Assembly: GCA_016906335.1 (NCBI GenBank)
Contig: JADEYG010000015.1
Span: 1,128,501-1,192,500, forward strand
Length of the DNA: 64,000 nt
Direction: 5' to 3'
Source of the DNA: Novakomyces olei
Taxonomy: Eukaryota; Ascomycota; Novakomycetes; Novakomycetales; Novakomycetaceae
The notes under the pieces are model-generated. The model had not been told where the DNA came from, did not search any database, and saw nothing but the letters and a program-made list of their open reading frames with translations. Made by a program: the position numbers and the translations under genes. Shown piece by piece: positions 53,756 to 64,000 of this stretch (position 1 is its first letter; every line of letters begins with the position of its first letter).

Positions 53756-55885
53756 TCAATACAAGCCCGGTTTGCTGTCAAACAACTGGATTATTGCATC
53801 ATAGCGCTGGATTTGCGTCCACAGTTTCAGCTCAATAGCATTGTACTCTTCAGTTTCTCTTAATTCCCAAGGCTGTAGTTGCACTGCATCGCTTGCACCG
53901 TTAGGCACAAGAAGGCTTTTGCTCTTGACAGACCTCTCCCTTAACGCCTGCTGGACCCGTAAAAGCGTGGCCTCTCGTTTCCGTTTTTCCGATATCATAC
54001 GCTGCCAGCAGAGAAGAATCGTTGTTTGAAGCATTTCAACAAGAACTGCATAAGCCCTGGCGGGCTTATGGAACCATAAAAAAAATGTTTTACTTGGAGC
54101 TCGGTCTGTTCCACGGGGGACTTCTTGCAGATCAAGTGCTCCGAAAACGCAAAGACTTGTTAATATTGAGCGTATATCTGTTTGTTTGACCAGGGCAATA
54201 TTTGAAACATGCTTTTCATCCATCATGCCCGTATTTCGTATCACCATCAGGACACGTCGGGCCGATATACCGAATTTTTGTCGGCAAATCTCGCCGTACT
54301 CCAGTTCCCGAATACGATCACGGACTCCTTCAAAATCAACGGCCCAAGCACCGGAGCCACGATCTTCCCTTTTCACAACAAACCGGATTCCGTCCTGTGC
54401 AAGAGCAGCTAAATGGTCATTTATCTGTTTAAGACGGCCTGCATATTCGTTAACGTTTTCCTTCGCTAAAGCTCCGTCATCGTCGTCATTGTCATCGTCA
54501 TCAAGGTCGATGTCGTCATTCTTATGGTCATTCGTGCTCATATCGTCTTTTATAGTGTCTTCTGCCACCTCTGGCGGGCTGGCAAACCCTTGTGATAAAT
54601 CTAAATCAGACGGAATGCATCTTAATAGCTCTATAGTAGACACAGCGAGCTCTGTCGGATAAGTTAGGGTTCACAAATTATTATGAATCAGAATATTGTA
54701 CCATAGTACCAATATTTTAGTTAAATTTAAGAAAATATTCTTAAAAATGTAATGTAGAAGCAATATAGAACGCAATATTGTAATAGAAAAACTAAAACTT
54801 ACGCCGAGTGTCGACATGGCAATTTGGAATGTCCTTTTCCAGCCTTAACAAAAGATGATTATAGACCTTTGCAGTAGTCTCTGAAAGACGATGCCCTGCT
54901 AGATCCACCAGCTCAGCCCTCCGAAACATGACAAGGAATTTCCCGTGGTTGATTCGTACTATTGCGTCCTCCTGAACATGAGCAACACGATGCAAAGGCA
55001 GAATTTAAAGATGGAAAAGCAGAGCAAACAGTGGAGATTTTAAATCACGCACGCCAAGTTGGATTGGCCTGTACAAAGAGAATTTACGAAACACAAATAG
55101 TAAAGTTACCGCAATTTCATAGGCTTCTTCCTCTTCATCTTCTTCAGCAACACGCCGCCGCTTACGAGGCGCATTGGCGTCATTGCCAGTCTTCAGTAGC
55201 CCCGTAGTAAAAGCAGTCTCGTACGCCCACTTTTCCTGCACTCGTACTGTCTCTTGTTGAATCCGTTGTCGGCGCGCTGTTTCCGTCATTCGCTTTTCCT
55301 CCGCTATTTGGGCCTCCACGTCTCGATTCACATGAGCCAGCAAATCGTACCGCAGCCTCAAATCACGTGCCTGGACTTTTACTAGAAGGTTACGCTGTAA
55401 CAGATCCACCAAAGCTGGCCGAAACTGAGGAAACACAGAGAGAACGTCGTCCAAGCGCGACCGTCCATGAATAGAGACAAACTTGACAATTGCCGCTGCC
55501 TCGTTTGAAATTTCGGCAGCAGTCACAGCGACTTCACGGCCCACGCGCAAACAGTCGTGCACTGCAAAAGGCTCACACTCATAATAAACTGTATCTTCTC
55601 CGCCTACCGAGTCCCATTGAGACGCGTACCGAGCGTAGCCATGGCACAAAAGCGTTACTAAGCTCTGCAGAATAACCCTTCTCGGCAGCTTCGTGCGAGC
55701 TGCAATTTGCCGTACGGTTGAACGGCCGTGGTAGAGTAGTGCCTTGCCCACACTCTGCAATATCGTTAGTCGAGCCACGTTTTTCCCATTTTCTTGAAAT
55801 TTTATTTATCTGAGTATACCGCGACCACAGGACCGTGAAATTCTTGAAGCGCCAGCACTGCAAGATCAGCGGCCGCACGAGACAT
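53756..55885 (-). CDS. RPC82: RPC82/POLR3C, RNA polymerase III subunit C3, 591 aa
   Basis: Exons 55885-55820, 55754-55110, 54971-54803 and 54651-53756 (1776 nt), introns 65, 138 and 151 nt. Rpc82 is a winged-helix subunit of the Pol III initiation subcomplex with Rpc34 and Rpc31. The start gives DLAVLALQEFHGPVVA, spliced to SVGKALLYHGRSTVRQIAAR, which matches the family's FG-x-VVA...LL-x-x-GR-x-T pattern. LVTLLCHGYARY and EDAIVRINHGKFLVMFR|RAEL continue the eWH domains. The C-terminal coiled region includes VVKREDRGSGAWAVDFEGVR and ends IQLFDSKPGLY. An uninterrupted frame beginning GTG-MARLTILQ overlaps exon 2, but those first residues are intron 1. Acidic inserts (DDDDNDDDD) occur mid-protein. 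Length is close to yeast (654) and human (534). Confidence 0.92.
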
Positions 55886-56797
55886 GCTGCAGGCGTCTGT
55901 CTACAGCAGTTTGCGCATAATACAAAAAATTGTTTGGATTAATAAATTGAAACGCCTTCCTACAGTGTCCAACTAACCCTAATCACTTAGTATAACCTGA
56001 AGCGCACTACTATTGTGGCCAAGCTTCAGGGTTAGTTGGACAACGTAAGAAAGCGAACTAGGGTTAGTTAGACACAATATCAGTGGGGATTAGGGTTATC
56101 GGACACGGAAGAGGTGGGACTAGGGTTAGTTAGACATATAAGAGGGGGTACTAGGGTTAGTTAGTCACATAAGATTGGGAACTAGGGTTAGTTAGACATG
56201 TAAGAGTGGGCCCAGCATAGGGTTAATTGGACGCAGAAAGAATGCGGAGTAGGGTTAGTTAGACATGTAAGAGTGAGGCATAGGGTTAGTTAGTCACAGA
56301 AAGAATGTGGAATAGGGTTAGTTGGGCACCGAAAGAATGCAGTTTAGGGTTAGTTGGACACTAGTTGGACACTAGTTGGACACTAGTTGGGTACGTAAGA
56401 GTAGGGACTAGGGTTAATTTGGCTCCGTAAGGGTTAGCTAGGGTTAGTTGGACAACGTAAAGAGTGCGGTTAATTCATATTGGTCTGTATAAAACTTCAT
56501 CCATAGTATCAAAGGCTATTCGTCCTAATTATAAAATGGCTTTTAGTTTAGCTCAAACAACGCCTCTCGAGTATTGCCCTCAAATCTCGAACTGGTTGTA
56601 ATCTCAATACTTAATACTAACCCTGGTATTTGTATATAATAATTGGACAACTGGCCAACACTTCGAACTTTTAACTAAATAAATATATCTACTATACCTA
56701 CTATACTTCTAAAATAATCGCAATCTCTTGTAAACAGCGTAAAGAGCGACTAGCGCGACTTGGCCGCAATGTCCTCGCGTGGCATATAGCTGATGTC
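55886..56797. other. Divergent region between RPC82 and the WD40 gene
   Basis: These 912 bp are dominated by the telomere-like minisatellite (55975-56465). The right 330 bp is AT-rich promoter of the WD40 gene. An upstream in-frame stretch from an acceptor-like AG at 56737 (QRKERLARLGRNVLAWHIAD) could be a 5' extension of the WD40 protein. Confidence 0.5.
55975..56465. repeat. Telomere-like minisatellite, about 16 units on the core TAGGGTTAGTT(A/G)GACAC
   Basis: Units of about 25-35 bp share TAGGGTTAGTT(A/G)GACA(C/T) followed by a variable GTAAGAGTGGG/GAAAGAATG stretch. The left end is in the opposite sense (CCAACTAACCCTAATC near 55970) and the array turns to forward units after 56030. One short run of GGACACTAGTT units (56357-56390) lacks the core. 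The same unit recurs at 50155-50295. Confidence 0.9.
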
Positions 56798-59683
56798 ATG
56801 CAAGCAAACGCAGAGTATGTCGAAATTAATAGCGATGACGATGTCTCGTCACTGGACCAGCATGTAGATGTGGATGGATCTGAGGCTTCAGGCGCAGAAA
56901 CACTTTCTCCACAATCAGATATATCAATCGAAGAACTCTCTGCGCCTCAGCAGCAGTATACAGTTTTCCGGCAAAGGTTTCGATCTCCTGATACCGATTC
57001 TACGGCCTATCCTTCTTCAGCTTCGCCGTCGTCTACAGTAACGGAGGATCAAGCGTTTAGAAATTCGATTGTAAATACCAACGCTGCTTCTTCCTCTCTT
57101 GGATTTGGAGAAGGGTCCATGCCCACAGAGCAATCTGGTCTCGAATCCGTTCCAAAGCCATTACCTCTGTTTATTGAAGACTCTTCGGACAACGAGTCGT
57201 CAAAATGGGACAGATTGAGGATTCGTGCGAAGCCGGGCCAGGCAGACGATGCTGACGAGGATAACGACGATAGCAATGGAGCTGATTATGATGACAACGA
57301 GAAAAAGCATAAAATTAATGCTCGCTATACAGGAAATGATCATTCAACCGATTATCTCATTGACGGTCGCAATGGACATGGCTCTGGAGCGCGTGACATC
57401 TTTAGGGATATGCAGGGACTCTTCGTGCCGGAAAGCCCAATGGAACTTGATCGGCCGCCGGAAAATGATGACGAGGAAGATGATTCGTTCGTTGATTGGG
57501 ACGACAAACAGTTCTGGCGTGATTTTGATGGTCCTCCTGCCGCAAAAAAGAGACGGTTTGAGATCAGGCTATTTTCACCGGGGTTTCCCAGCGCATTTAC
57601 CTCGCTGGATCAGGATCTCTCGGAGCCCAAGTACCAACAAGTTGCATTTGACCATTTTGAAGAGACGGCAGAGATTGAGGAAATACGTAAAAGTAAACAC
57701 TTGTCGTCGTATAGCAATACTTCAGGGTTAAGGCCTCCCCTAGTATCGGTCAAAGAGCCCCATGGCACAGCATATTCAGACTATCTGGGACCTGAATTAG
57801 AGCAGTTCAAGCAAGTGTACAGTGCTGACCGACCTTATCTGAGCGACCGGGCTAGGCAGGCATTGGCGTATGCTGGAGGTCTTGAAGAGCTGGCTAAAGT
57901 AAAGGGCAGAATAATCCATGTGGACTTTGATAGACACGAAATCATGTACCTGAGACAAATGCTGGAGGCAGTCTATGAAACTAGCAAACGACCTGCCGAT
58001 GGCTGGTCCAGGATCTACTTGAAGAAAGCACTTGCCAAGGAAAACGTTGGCTTCCGTAGAAATGCGGATGATTGCTATAAGTTTCTGGAGGACAATAATA
58101 TTTCTGACTTGAGCCGGTACTTGTCCAGTTTGCCACCCACACCATTCGATTCGCAGATCGCAAATACTCCAGTGCTTTATATAAAAGCAGTTTCCGGAAC
58201 CCCGTGCTCCATCCAGCACAATCGGACCCGTTTAAAAGCGGGTCCTGTGGCGCTGATTAACCGCAGTATCGCCCGCTCCGGGGTTTTGGCAGCGCACGAT
58301 AGGACGACGGTCCAATCTCTGGTGAATTACACGTTTGCGAAATCAGGAGCCTTTCCACTATCGAGTGGGGATGTACTTGAGATCGCGTTCAGTTCAGTGG
58401 CCAATCTAATGAGCATGTGCTCCCTGTCTATAATGAACGAATTCAACCGGCCCGGCAACCTGTGGATGGGCGATCTTGACAGACGCAAGGCAAAATTCCT
58501 GAATGCTCATCGTCGGGGCCCCGACACGTACATGACCGTTAGCAGTACAAAGTTCACAAGGGACGGTGACTATATAGTGTCCGGGTCACATGATTCCACT
58601 ATCCGGCTATGGGACACTCAAGGCATGGAGCAGTTAAAGTTGCAGGACCATGGAGCGGCCGTAAACTTTCTTGACTCACATAGTGTAGAGCCGAGAGCGA
58701 TTGTATCTGCGTGCCAGGACGGCCGTATTTACCAGTACAGATTTGCGAGTGCAGATATACATGACTATACCCGTTTTGCTATGGCAGTACCGGTCGGGTT
58801 GAAGCGTAACTTGGCCGTGGCCACTGTCGCCTATGGCCAGGGTTACTTTTGTGATACAATATACGCTGGTTATGAGAACAGTAACGTTAACGGGACAAAT
58901 ATGGGAGCCCTCGGCGCCTTTGATGCGGCCACGGGGACGCTTAAACAATCCATTATTCCCTCTACTACTTCACACGCCTCCATCTTTACTCACCCAACAG
59001 TACCGTTCTGGGTGACGGGCAGTATGACCCACAAGGACAGTAAAGTCAGGCTCTATAGTTCTTACGATAATCGAATGATCATCGAATGCGATTCCCGGCA
59101 ACGCGATTTGAATACGGTGACAATGTCACCCTGCGGCCGGTTCCTCACGTCCAGTGGCACCGATAATTCTACGTTTGTTTTTGATGTTCGAATGCCTGAT
59201 GATGTGCTGCACGTCCTTACTCATGGAAATTCACAGCTGCGGGCCCAGGGCGATGCCAGGTTCGAGGACCTGGATTTGGGCGTCAATTTTGCAGTTTGGA
59301 ACCCTATTGATAACGGTAATACTTTTCTTTCTGGCGGGTCAGATGGCACTGTACGGTTATGGGACGTTAAACGTGCAGAGCCGGAAATACTGACCATTGC
59401 AAAGTTTGATTCCGGTGTTACGTCGGGAGCAATTTCGCCTGATTGTACGCGGATTTGTATTGGGCAGCAGTCGGGGAATATGACGGTTCTCGAGACTGGG
59501 TACGGGGGGAGTTGCCAACCGTTTGCTGTTGACAGCAGGTTTGCCCAGTCCGCGCCTGGTGCTGAACAAGGCATGGAAGGCGATGATCACGAATCGGCCC
59601 GTGCTGCTAGAGAATTGCTTGATGAAGGTCGTGTGGTTGTACGCGAGACGCCGGAGGGGTTACGGTTCGTTTATGCCGCGTAA
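56798..59683 (+). CDS. Large WD40 protein with acidic N-terminus, 961 aa, family unassigned
   Basis: A single exon as read. Residues 1-290 are acidic and disordered (D/E/S runs), with VEINSDDD at the start. Residues about 340-480 form a helical domain, including LEQFKQVYSADRPYLSDRAR and HEIMYLRQMLEAVYETSKRP. A propeller of about seven blades follows: KFTRDGDYIVSGSHDSTIRL-WD, SACQDGRIYQYRF, VTMSPCGRFLTSSGTDNSTF and FLSGGSDGTVRLWDVKRAE are the clear ones. The layout (acidic, helical, WD40) suggests a chromatin or E3-ligase adaptor (DCAF-like), but no signature fixes it. A possible upstream exon in the same frame (from about 56738) could extend the N-terminus. Confidence 0.75.
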   Translation: MQANAEYVEINSDDDVSSLDQHVDVDGSEASGAETLSPQSDISIEELSAPQQQYTVFRQRFRSPDTDSTAYPSSASPSSTVTEDQAFRNSIVNTNAASSSLGFGEGSMPTEQSGLESVPKPLPLFIEDSSDNESSKWDRLRIRAKPGQADDADEDNDDSNGADYDDNEKKHKINARYTGNDHSTDYLIDGRNGHGSGARDIFRDMQGLFVPESPMELDRPPENDDEEDDSFVDWDDKQFWRDFDGPPAAKKRRFEIRLFSPGFPSAFTSLDQDLSEPKYQQVAFDHFEETAEIEEIRKSKHLSSYSNTSGLRPPLVSVKEPHGTAYSDYLGPELEQFKQVYSADRPYLSDRARQALAYAGGLEELAKVKGRIIHVDFDRHEIMYLRQMLEAVYETSKRPADGWSRIYLKKALAKENVGFRRNADDCYKFLEDNNISDLSRYLSSLPPTPFDSQIANTPVLYIKAVSGTPCSIQHNRTRLKAGPVALINRSIARSGVLAAHDRTTVQSLVNYTFAKSGAFPLSSGDVLEIAFSSVANLMSMCSLSIMNEFNRPGNLWMGDLDRRKAKFLNAHRRGPDTYMTVSSTKFTRDGDYIVSGSHDSTIRLWDTQGMEQLKLQDHGAAVNFLDSHSVEPRAIVSACQDGRIYQYRFASADIHDYTRFAMAVPVGLKRNLAVATVAYGQGYFCDTIYAGYENSNVNGTNMGALGAFDAATGTLKQSIIPSTTSHASIFTHPTVPFWVTGSMTHKDSKVRLYSSYDNRMIIECDSRQRDLNTVTMSPCGRFLTSSGTDNSTFVFDVRMPDDVLHVLTHGNSQLRAQGDARFEDLDLGVNFAVWNPIDNGNTFLSGGSDGTVRLWDVKRAEPEILTIAKFDSGVTSGAISPDCTRICIGQQSGNMTVLETGYGGSCQPFAVDSRFAQSAPGAEQGMEGDDHESARAARELLDEGRVVVRETPEGLRFVYAA

Positions 59684-59962
59684 TTACCGATTTGTGTAGT
59701 CGTGTTATTAGATTTATGCATTCAAGAGTAGAAAAGGAAGACTTTATTGCAATATGGTCTGTGCAATTGTAGATGTCATATCTGCATTGGTGCAATATTG
59801 TAGTCATTAATGTAGTTATTGTAATTATGTCAGGGTTAGTCAGGGTTAGGGTTAGTTAAGTTGTAATTATTGTTATTATGACCGTGGTTTATTCTGTATT
59901 TTCTTCCACGTATTATATTCACTATATGATTACCACTAACTTTAGAATTCATCACAACCGCA
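59684..59962. promoter_or_regulatory. IWS1 upstream region with TTAGGG repeats
   Basis: These 279 bp contain CAGGGTTAGTCAGGGTTAGG-GTTAG at about 59829-59854, four telomere-like units 110 bp before the IWS1 start. No open frame is supported. Confidence 0.55.
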
Positions 59963-61171
59963 ATGTCGGACGCAGAGGCTGCCGAGTTGGAAAAACAAAA
60001 ATCGCAGGCAAATGTTGGGCTCGACGACGATTCTGATGACTCTTTGTCTGATCTCGATGATGAGCAGTTTGCAGATTTTGATGAGTCTTCGATCGGCGAA
60101 CCTACTCAGTTTACCGTGAAGGATCTACCATCGTTTAGGCGTAAGAAGGATGCTAGCGTAACTGAGCCACATGAGCCCCGTAAGGCTCGCTCAAAGCGGG
60201 AAAAGACGCGGCCAAAACCTGCTCGTCGGACTAGGACTGAAGTAGCTGGGGAAGAAGAGTCAGAAGAGCAACAACGGCCTGCTGATCCCATTTTAGCAGC
60301 CAAATGGGATTTAGATCAAGCAATCAATGCTTCCGTAGCTACGAACAAACGCAAGCGCAAGCCAAATGATGAGTACGATTTAGAACAGATGGCAGATGAT
60401 GAAATTATGCGCCTTAAAGACGATATGCGTTTGGCCGCGTTGGAGGATGCAGAGGCTAATACGCGCCACGAGCCGGCTACAAAGAAATTAAATATGCTCT
60501 CCCGCGTGGAGGATACGTTGCGCAAGTAAGTGTTGGAGAAATAATATCGAAAATAAAATTGGGAATTAAGGGTCTGATTAAATTAACATTATAGGGCATC
60601 GTTACATGACACAATTCTTGACAATAACCTTCTTGAATCAGTGCGTATGTGGCTCGAACCTTTACCAGATCGTTCGCTGCCTGCTCTTAATATTCAGCGC
60701 GTTTTGTTTAAAGCGCTGGTCCAACTGCCCATTCAAACTGACCATTTGCGTGAGTCTGGGGTGGGAAAAGTTGTTGTCTTCTACCAGAAATCACAGCGAA
60801 CTGATCCCACGATCAAACGAGTTGCAGACCGGTTGATCGGTGAATGGAGCAGGCCTATAATTAAACGATCGGCCGATTTCAGGGACCGGCAAGTCGCTTC
60901 CGTGGAATATCGGCCCAATCCGGCTTATGCTTCTAACGTAGCGGCGCCCCAGCAGCCAGAGGATAAGCTCCGTGCAAGGGCGGCTATTCCAAGGGCTAAT
61001 ACTGAGACTTACTCAATAGCTCCTCGCACGAATTTAAATACATTGCCTCAAGGATATCGGACTCAAGATACAGAGCAAATTCGAAAAATCAAAGCTCGTA
61101 TGCGGGCGGCTAAAGCAGAAGCAGGCCGGTCACGTAAAGCTACTGTTTCTATTGAAGGAAGAAACGCTTGA
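59963..61171 (+). CDS. IWS1: IWS1/SPN1 transcription elongation factor, 379 aa
   Basis: Exons 59963-60525 and 60595-61171 (1140 nt), intron 69 nt. Spn1/IWS1 binds Spt6 and Pol II and works in elongation and chromatin. The first 160 residues are acidic then basic (DDDSDDSLSDLDDEQFADFD; KARSKREKTRPKPARRTR). The TFIIS N-terminal-type (TND) domain is split by the intron: LSRVEDTLRK joins to ASLHDTILDNNLLESVRMWL. It continues EPLPDRSLPALNIQRVLFKA, HLRESGVGKVVVFYQKS and KRVADRLIGEWSRPIIKRS, all family hallmarks. The tail TYSIAPRTNLN is also conserved in the family. Phase (aa|g) is restored exactly. Confidence 0.95.
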
Positions 61172-61992
61172 TTAGGTCTAAATGTCAAACAAAGAATATC
61201 AATCATTGGTTATGGGCTTTTCGGAATGCAAAATGTCGGATGTGCTTAAAAGTAAAAAGGATTCTTTTGGTCCCCGATAATTGCTTAATCATAGTAAATA
61301 AATTCATGTTTTGTAGCAAAACATGATTGTAATTAAGCCTTGTATGCACTGAATATTTAAATAAATACGAAAAGTATTACGTTTGATTGGTTTAAAATTC
61401 AGTCAATTCACTGGAGGTCCAAAATGATATACTCTTTAGATATTTATACGGCCCTAAACCAAAATTTATGATAATGTAAATATCAAATACTTTGTTTTTC
61501 GAATTAGATCCTCTGTCGCCGAATTGGAGATAATCAATTCAAAAGTCGTGCATTCTACTCTAATTGCGACAAAAACCAATATGATGTCCAAGTAATATTG
61601 CTTTCAGTTCTAATTGTAGAACAAGGTAGCGGTCCCATTGTAAGACAACAGCGCCGTTGGTTTTAGAACGTTGCTAATTTCAAAATTATTGTAGAACTAT
61701 GAAGATATGGAGCCAATATCTAGACCTCAGTAAAACGACTGGGCTCAGCTTCTCTAATTATCCCTCTAAGTTACTGGTTTAAGTGGCTACATTGGATAGA
61801 CCGTTGATAAACCAAACTGGGTTGTAATAAACTGAAAGATGGTTTAAACCCTATCACATGTAATATGTATGGATGCCTCATATGTAATATCTATACATCA
61901 TCCAAGGGCCTCGGCATCCCCGCACTGCTCCAACGCTTTACCGAAAGCCAAGCAAAGCCAAAATACAGCTGACGTGTTCCAATTCAGAAGCT
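61172..61992. other. 821-bp spacer between IWS1 and acyl-CoA synthetase
   Basis: AT-rich with no tandem repeat and no coding frame I can support. A short plus frame (61869-62057) overlaps the synthetase start in another frame and has no family pattern. The right end must hold the synthetase promoter. Confidence 0.55.
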
Positions 61993-63922
61993 ATGGCTTT
62001 CAATGCGGCTTTTGTGGATACAGACAAAATACTGAGGGCCGAAGATTTTGCAGATAAGCCTTACAGTAAAGCTTTACCGGGAACAGGGACCGCGAACCGT
62101 ACCGATATCCATTGGAACCAGTTTTACAATGGCGAAAAGTACGATCAAAACTTGGAGGGCGTAAGTTGAGTATGGCCTTAGAATGCTGAAGTTTATTTCA
62201 AATCGTCTAACAACGTAGATTACCACGTACCACGAGGCCTTTGAAAATGCAGTTCGCAAGTACGCAAAACGCGATTGCCTCGGGCATCGCGAGTGGAACC
62301 CTGTAACCCGAAAATGGGGTCCTTATCTATGGGAGAGCTTTGAAGTAATTCAGCGTCGCCGGAACCATATTGCTTCGGCTCTGGTAAAGTTGCACGAAGA
62401 TGTGTGCAACGTCCGGGGATCCCAGTATTGTGTGGGGTTAATGTCGAAGAACCGGCCGGAATGGCTAATCTCCGATTTGGCTTGCAATGCTCAGAGTCTG
62501 ATTTCTGTTGCACTTTACGATACCCTGGGGGCAGATTCTATCGAGTATGTCTTGGGCCACGCGGAAATCAGGCTGGTTTTATGCTCCGCGGATCATATTC
62601 CCCAGCTGCTTGCTCTTTCGGACCGAGTGCCCCATCTCAAAATTATTATCAGTTTTGATTCGCTCGATAGCGCGGAGCCTGATCACGTCTCAAAGCGGGC
62701 CCTGCTAACCGCTATCGCCAAAGATAAAGGCATTACATTGATTGATTTTGCCGAGGGTATGCAGCTGACTGGAATCATTAGTTTTATTTCTATTCTTTAT
62801 ATTTTAATATGTTTTTTTTGGTGTATTTTTCATATCAATTTGCGTAGCAATTTGCAGCTTTTTTAAATCAAAAATTGCTAAATATTGAGCTTTCTCTGTC
62901 TCATTTTTGCTAATCGCCAGCTGAAAGCCTTGGTGCACACTTTCCGCGTTCCGAGAATGCACCAACGCCAGACAGTGTCTGGACGATCAACTATACTTCT
63001 GGCACTACTGGTGCGCCGAAAGGCGTACTACTGAAGCAAAAAGTGGCCGTATCGTCCGGCTTTGCGGCCACCCCAATTTTCAACAATTCCAAGACAATTC
63101 TATCGCTTCTTCCGCTTGCTCATTGCTACCAGCGAGCAATGGACTGTGGGATTATTGCAAGTGGCTCTCGAGTCGGATTTTTCCACGGTGATTTGCTCGA
63201 TATTGTAGATGATTTTCAGGCATTAAAGCCCGATACAGTTTGCCTGGTTCCTCGTGTATGGAACAAGTTTGCTGCTCTTATTCGTGCAAAAACTCTTGAA
63301 GCTCCAGGACTGGCGGGTGCGATTTCTCGCAGAGCTTATGCCGCCAAAAAGGCCAGGTTCGAGGCGACTGGTGATATTCATCATCCCCTCTGGGATAAGT
63401 TGTGGACGCGCAAGATTGCAAATATCTTTGGAGGCAATTTGAAGCTTGGTCTTAATGGCTCTGCGCCAATGACAGCTGAAGCGATGACGTTTCTCCAACT
63501 TGCTCTTGGCTGTGATGTACTAAACGGGTACGGGCTGACAGAAACGAATGCGGGATCCCATATCCAATATGCCGGTGACACCAACAAGTCATCTATTGGA
63601 CCGCCTTTGGTTCTGATGGAAGCTTGCTTGGAAAGCGTGGAGGATATGCAGTACCTCATTACGGACAAGCCCTATCCCCGGGGTGAGATTCTATTACGAG
63701 GCCCTACACTGTTTTCTGGGTACTACAAGGATGCGGAAAAGACCGCGGAAGCTGTGGACAAAGACGGCTGGTTTCACACTGGCGACATTGGCCATATTGA
63801 CGAACGTGGAAGGTTTAGTGTGATTGACAGGAAGAAAAATCTGTTCAAACTTGCACAAGGCGAATACGTTAGCCCAGAAAAGATCGAGAATACTTACCTT
63901 TCCCTGTCCTTTCTGCAACAAG
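61993..63922 (+). CDS. Long-chain acyl-CoA synthetase (Faa/ACSL type), 3' end outside window
   Basis: Exons 61993-62160, 62219-62756 and 62921-63922; the next intron (GTACTT) starts at 63923 and the gene runs past the window. The enzyme activates fatty acids with ATP and CoA. The start MAFNAAFVDTDKILRAEDFA lacks a clear presequence. TYHEAFENAVRKYAKRDCLG and VGLMSKNRPEWLISDLACNA are the ACSL N-terminal marks. The P-loop-like AMP motif is TINYTSGTTGAPKGVLLKQK. The ATP/gate region LSLLPLAHCYQR and LGLNGSAPMTAEAMTFLQL follow, then NGYGLTETNAG, DGWFHTGDIGHIDERGRF and DRKKNLFKLAQGEYVSPEKI. Introns are 58 and 164 nt with CTAAC and CTAAT next to the AG. A peroxisomal role fits the carrier and PEX39-like genes but the C-terminal targeting signal is not in view. 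Confidence 0.93.
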
Positions 63923-64000
63923 GTACTTTTAACTTTGTCTGTTTTCCTGCTCTTTGGTCTCTTTAAATCCTTGTTTATTAATCGTTTATTAATCGTTTAT

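Noticed and set aside
55755-55778. RPC82 starting at a GTG with MARLTILQ
   Set aside because: Those codons lie inside intron 1. The CTAACGATATTGCAG acceptor at the end of this stretch joins exon 1 (FHGPVVA) to SVGKALLYHGR, which matches the family.
1-64000. Mobile elements, virus-like elements, CRISPR arrays, a biosynthetic or defence cluster
   Set aside because: No transposase, reverse transcriptase, integrase, capsid-like gene, long terminal repeats, spacer arrays or clustered pathway genes were seen. The neighbourhood is housekeeping in content.

Overview
The window is nuclear DNA from a fungus with a compact, intron-rich genome. About 27 recognisable or partly recognisable protein genes lie in 64 kb on both strands, roughly one per 2.3 kb. 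Most carry one to eight short spliceosomal introns. Fungal identity rests on the gene families: an Mvp1/SNX8-type sorting nexin, an Spg1/Tem1 GTPase, a Nha1/Sod2 antiporter with a long cytosolic tail, fungal Med1, Sus1, Vps36 with two NZF fingers, Mak10/Naa35, a Yat2-like carnitine acetyltransferase, a Pmp47/Ant1 peroxisomal carrier and fungal-type complex I and III subunits. The species is not identifiable from the sequence. Complex I is encoded, and most introns end with a branch-site-like CTAA(C/T) or CTGAC about 4-15 nt before the final AG, a style known from Yarrowia and some other lineages. I saw no transposon, virus-like element, CRISPR array, tRNA or rRNA gene.

Layout. 0-8.3 kb: end of a basic protein, a short conserved fungal protein, FRG1, NPRL2, mitochondrial AsnRS, an RMND1/Mrx10-like protein and a maltose-type O-acetyltransferase. 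8.7-17.6 kb: SEC63, VPS36, a DUF7598-like membrane protein, SUS1 and a large nucleolar-type propeller protein. 18-30.5 kb: MVP1, a SET methyltransferase, SPG1/TEM1, a Na+/H+ antiporter, fructosamine kinase and a CENP-W-like histone-fold protein. 30.9-43.9 kb: MED1, a PEX39-like peroxin, a WD40 protein, an unresolved spliced locus, carnitine acetyltransferase, the 75-kDa complex I subunit and an LRR protein. 44.5-55.9 kb: NAA35, QCR2, short tRNase Z, the peroxisomal carrier and RPC82. 56.8-64 kb: a 961-residue WD40 protein, IWS1/SPN1 and a long-chain acyl-CoA synthetase cut by the window end.

The genes are mainly housekeeping and do not form one operon-like system. Shared themes are mitochondrial function (AsnRS, RMND1-like, NDUFS1, QCR2), peroxisome and acyl metabolism (PEX39-like, ANT1/PMP47, carnitine acetyltransferase, acyl-CoA synthetase), endosomal sorting (VPS36, MVP1), and chromatin and transcription (SUS1, MED1, IWS1, RPC82, CENP-W). 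Divergent pairs with short intergenic regions are common; AsnRS/RMND1-like (131 bp) and MED1/PEX39 (193 bp) are the clearest.

Non-coding regions hold AT-rich minisatellites, an 8-bp satellite, and a dispersed repeat built on the telomere-like core TTAGGGTTAG that sits in several upstream regions. All exon structures were worked out by hand from reading-frame continuity, splice signals and recalled family motifs. Exon lengths were checked to sum to multiples of three. No alignment search was run.
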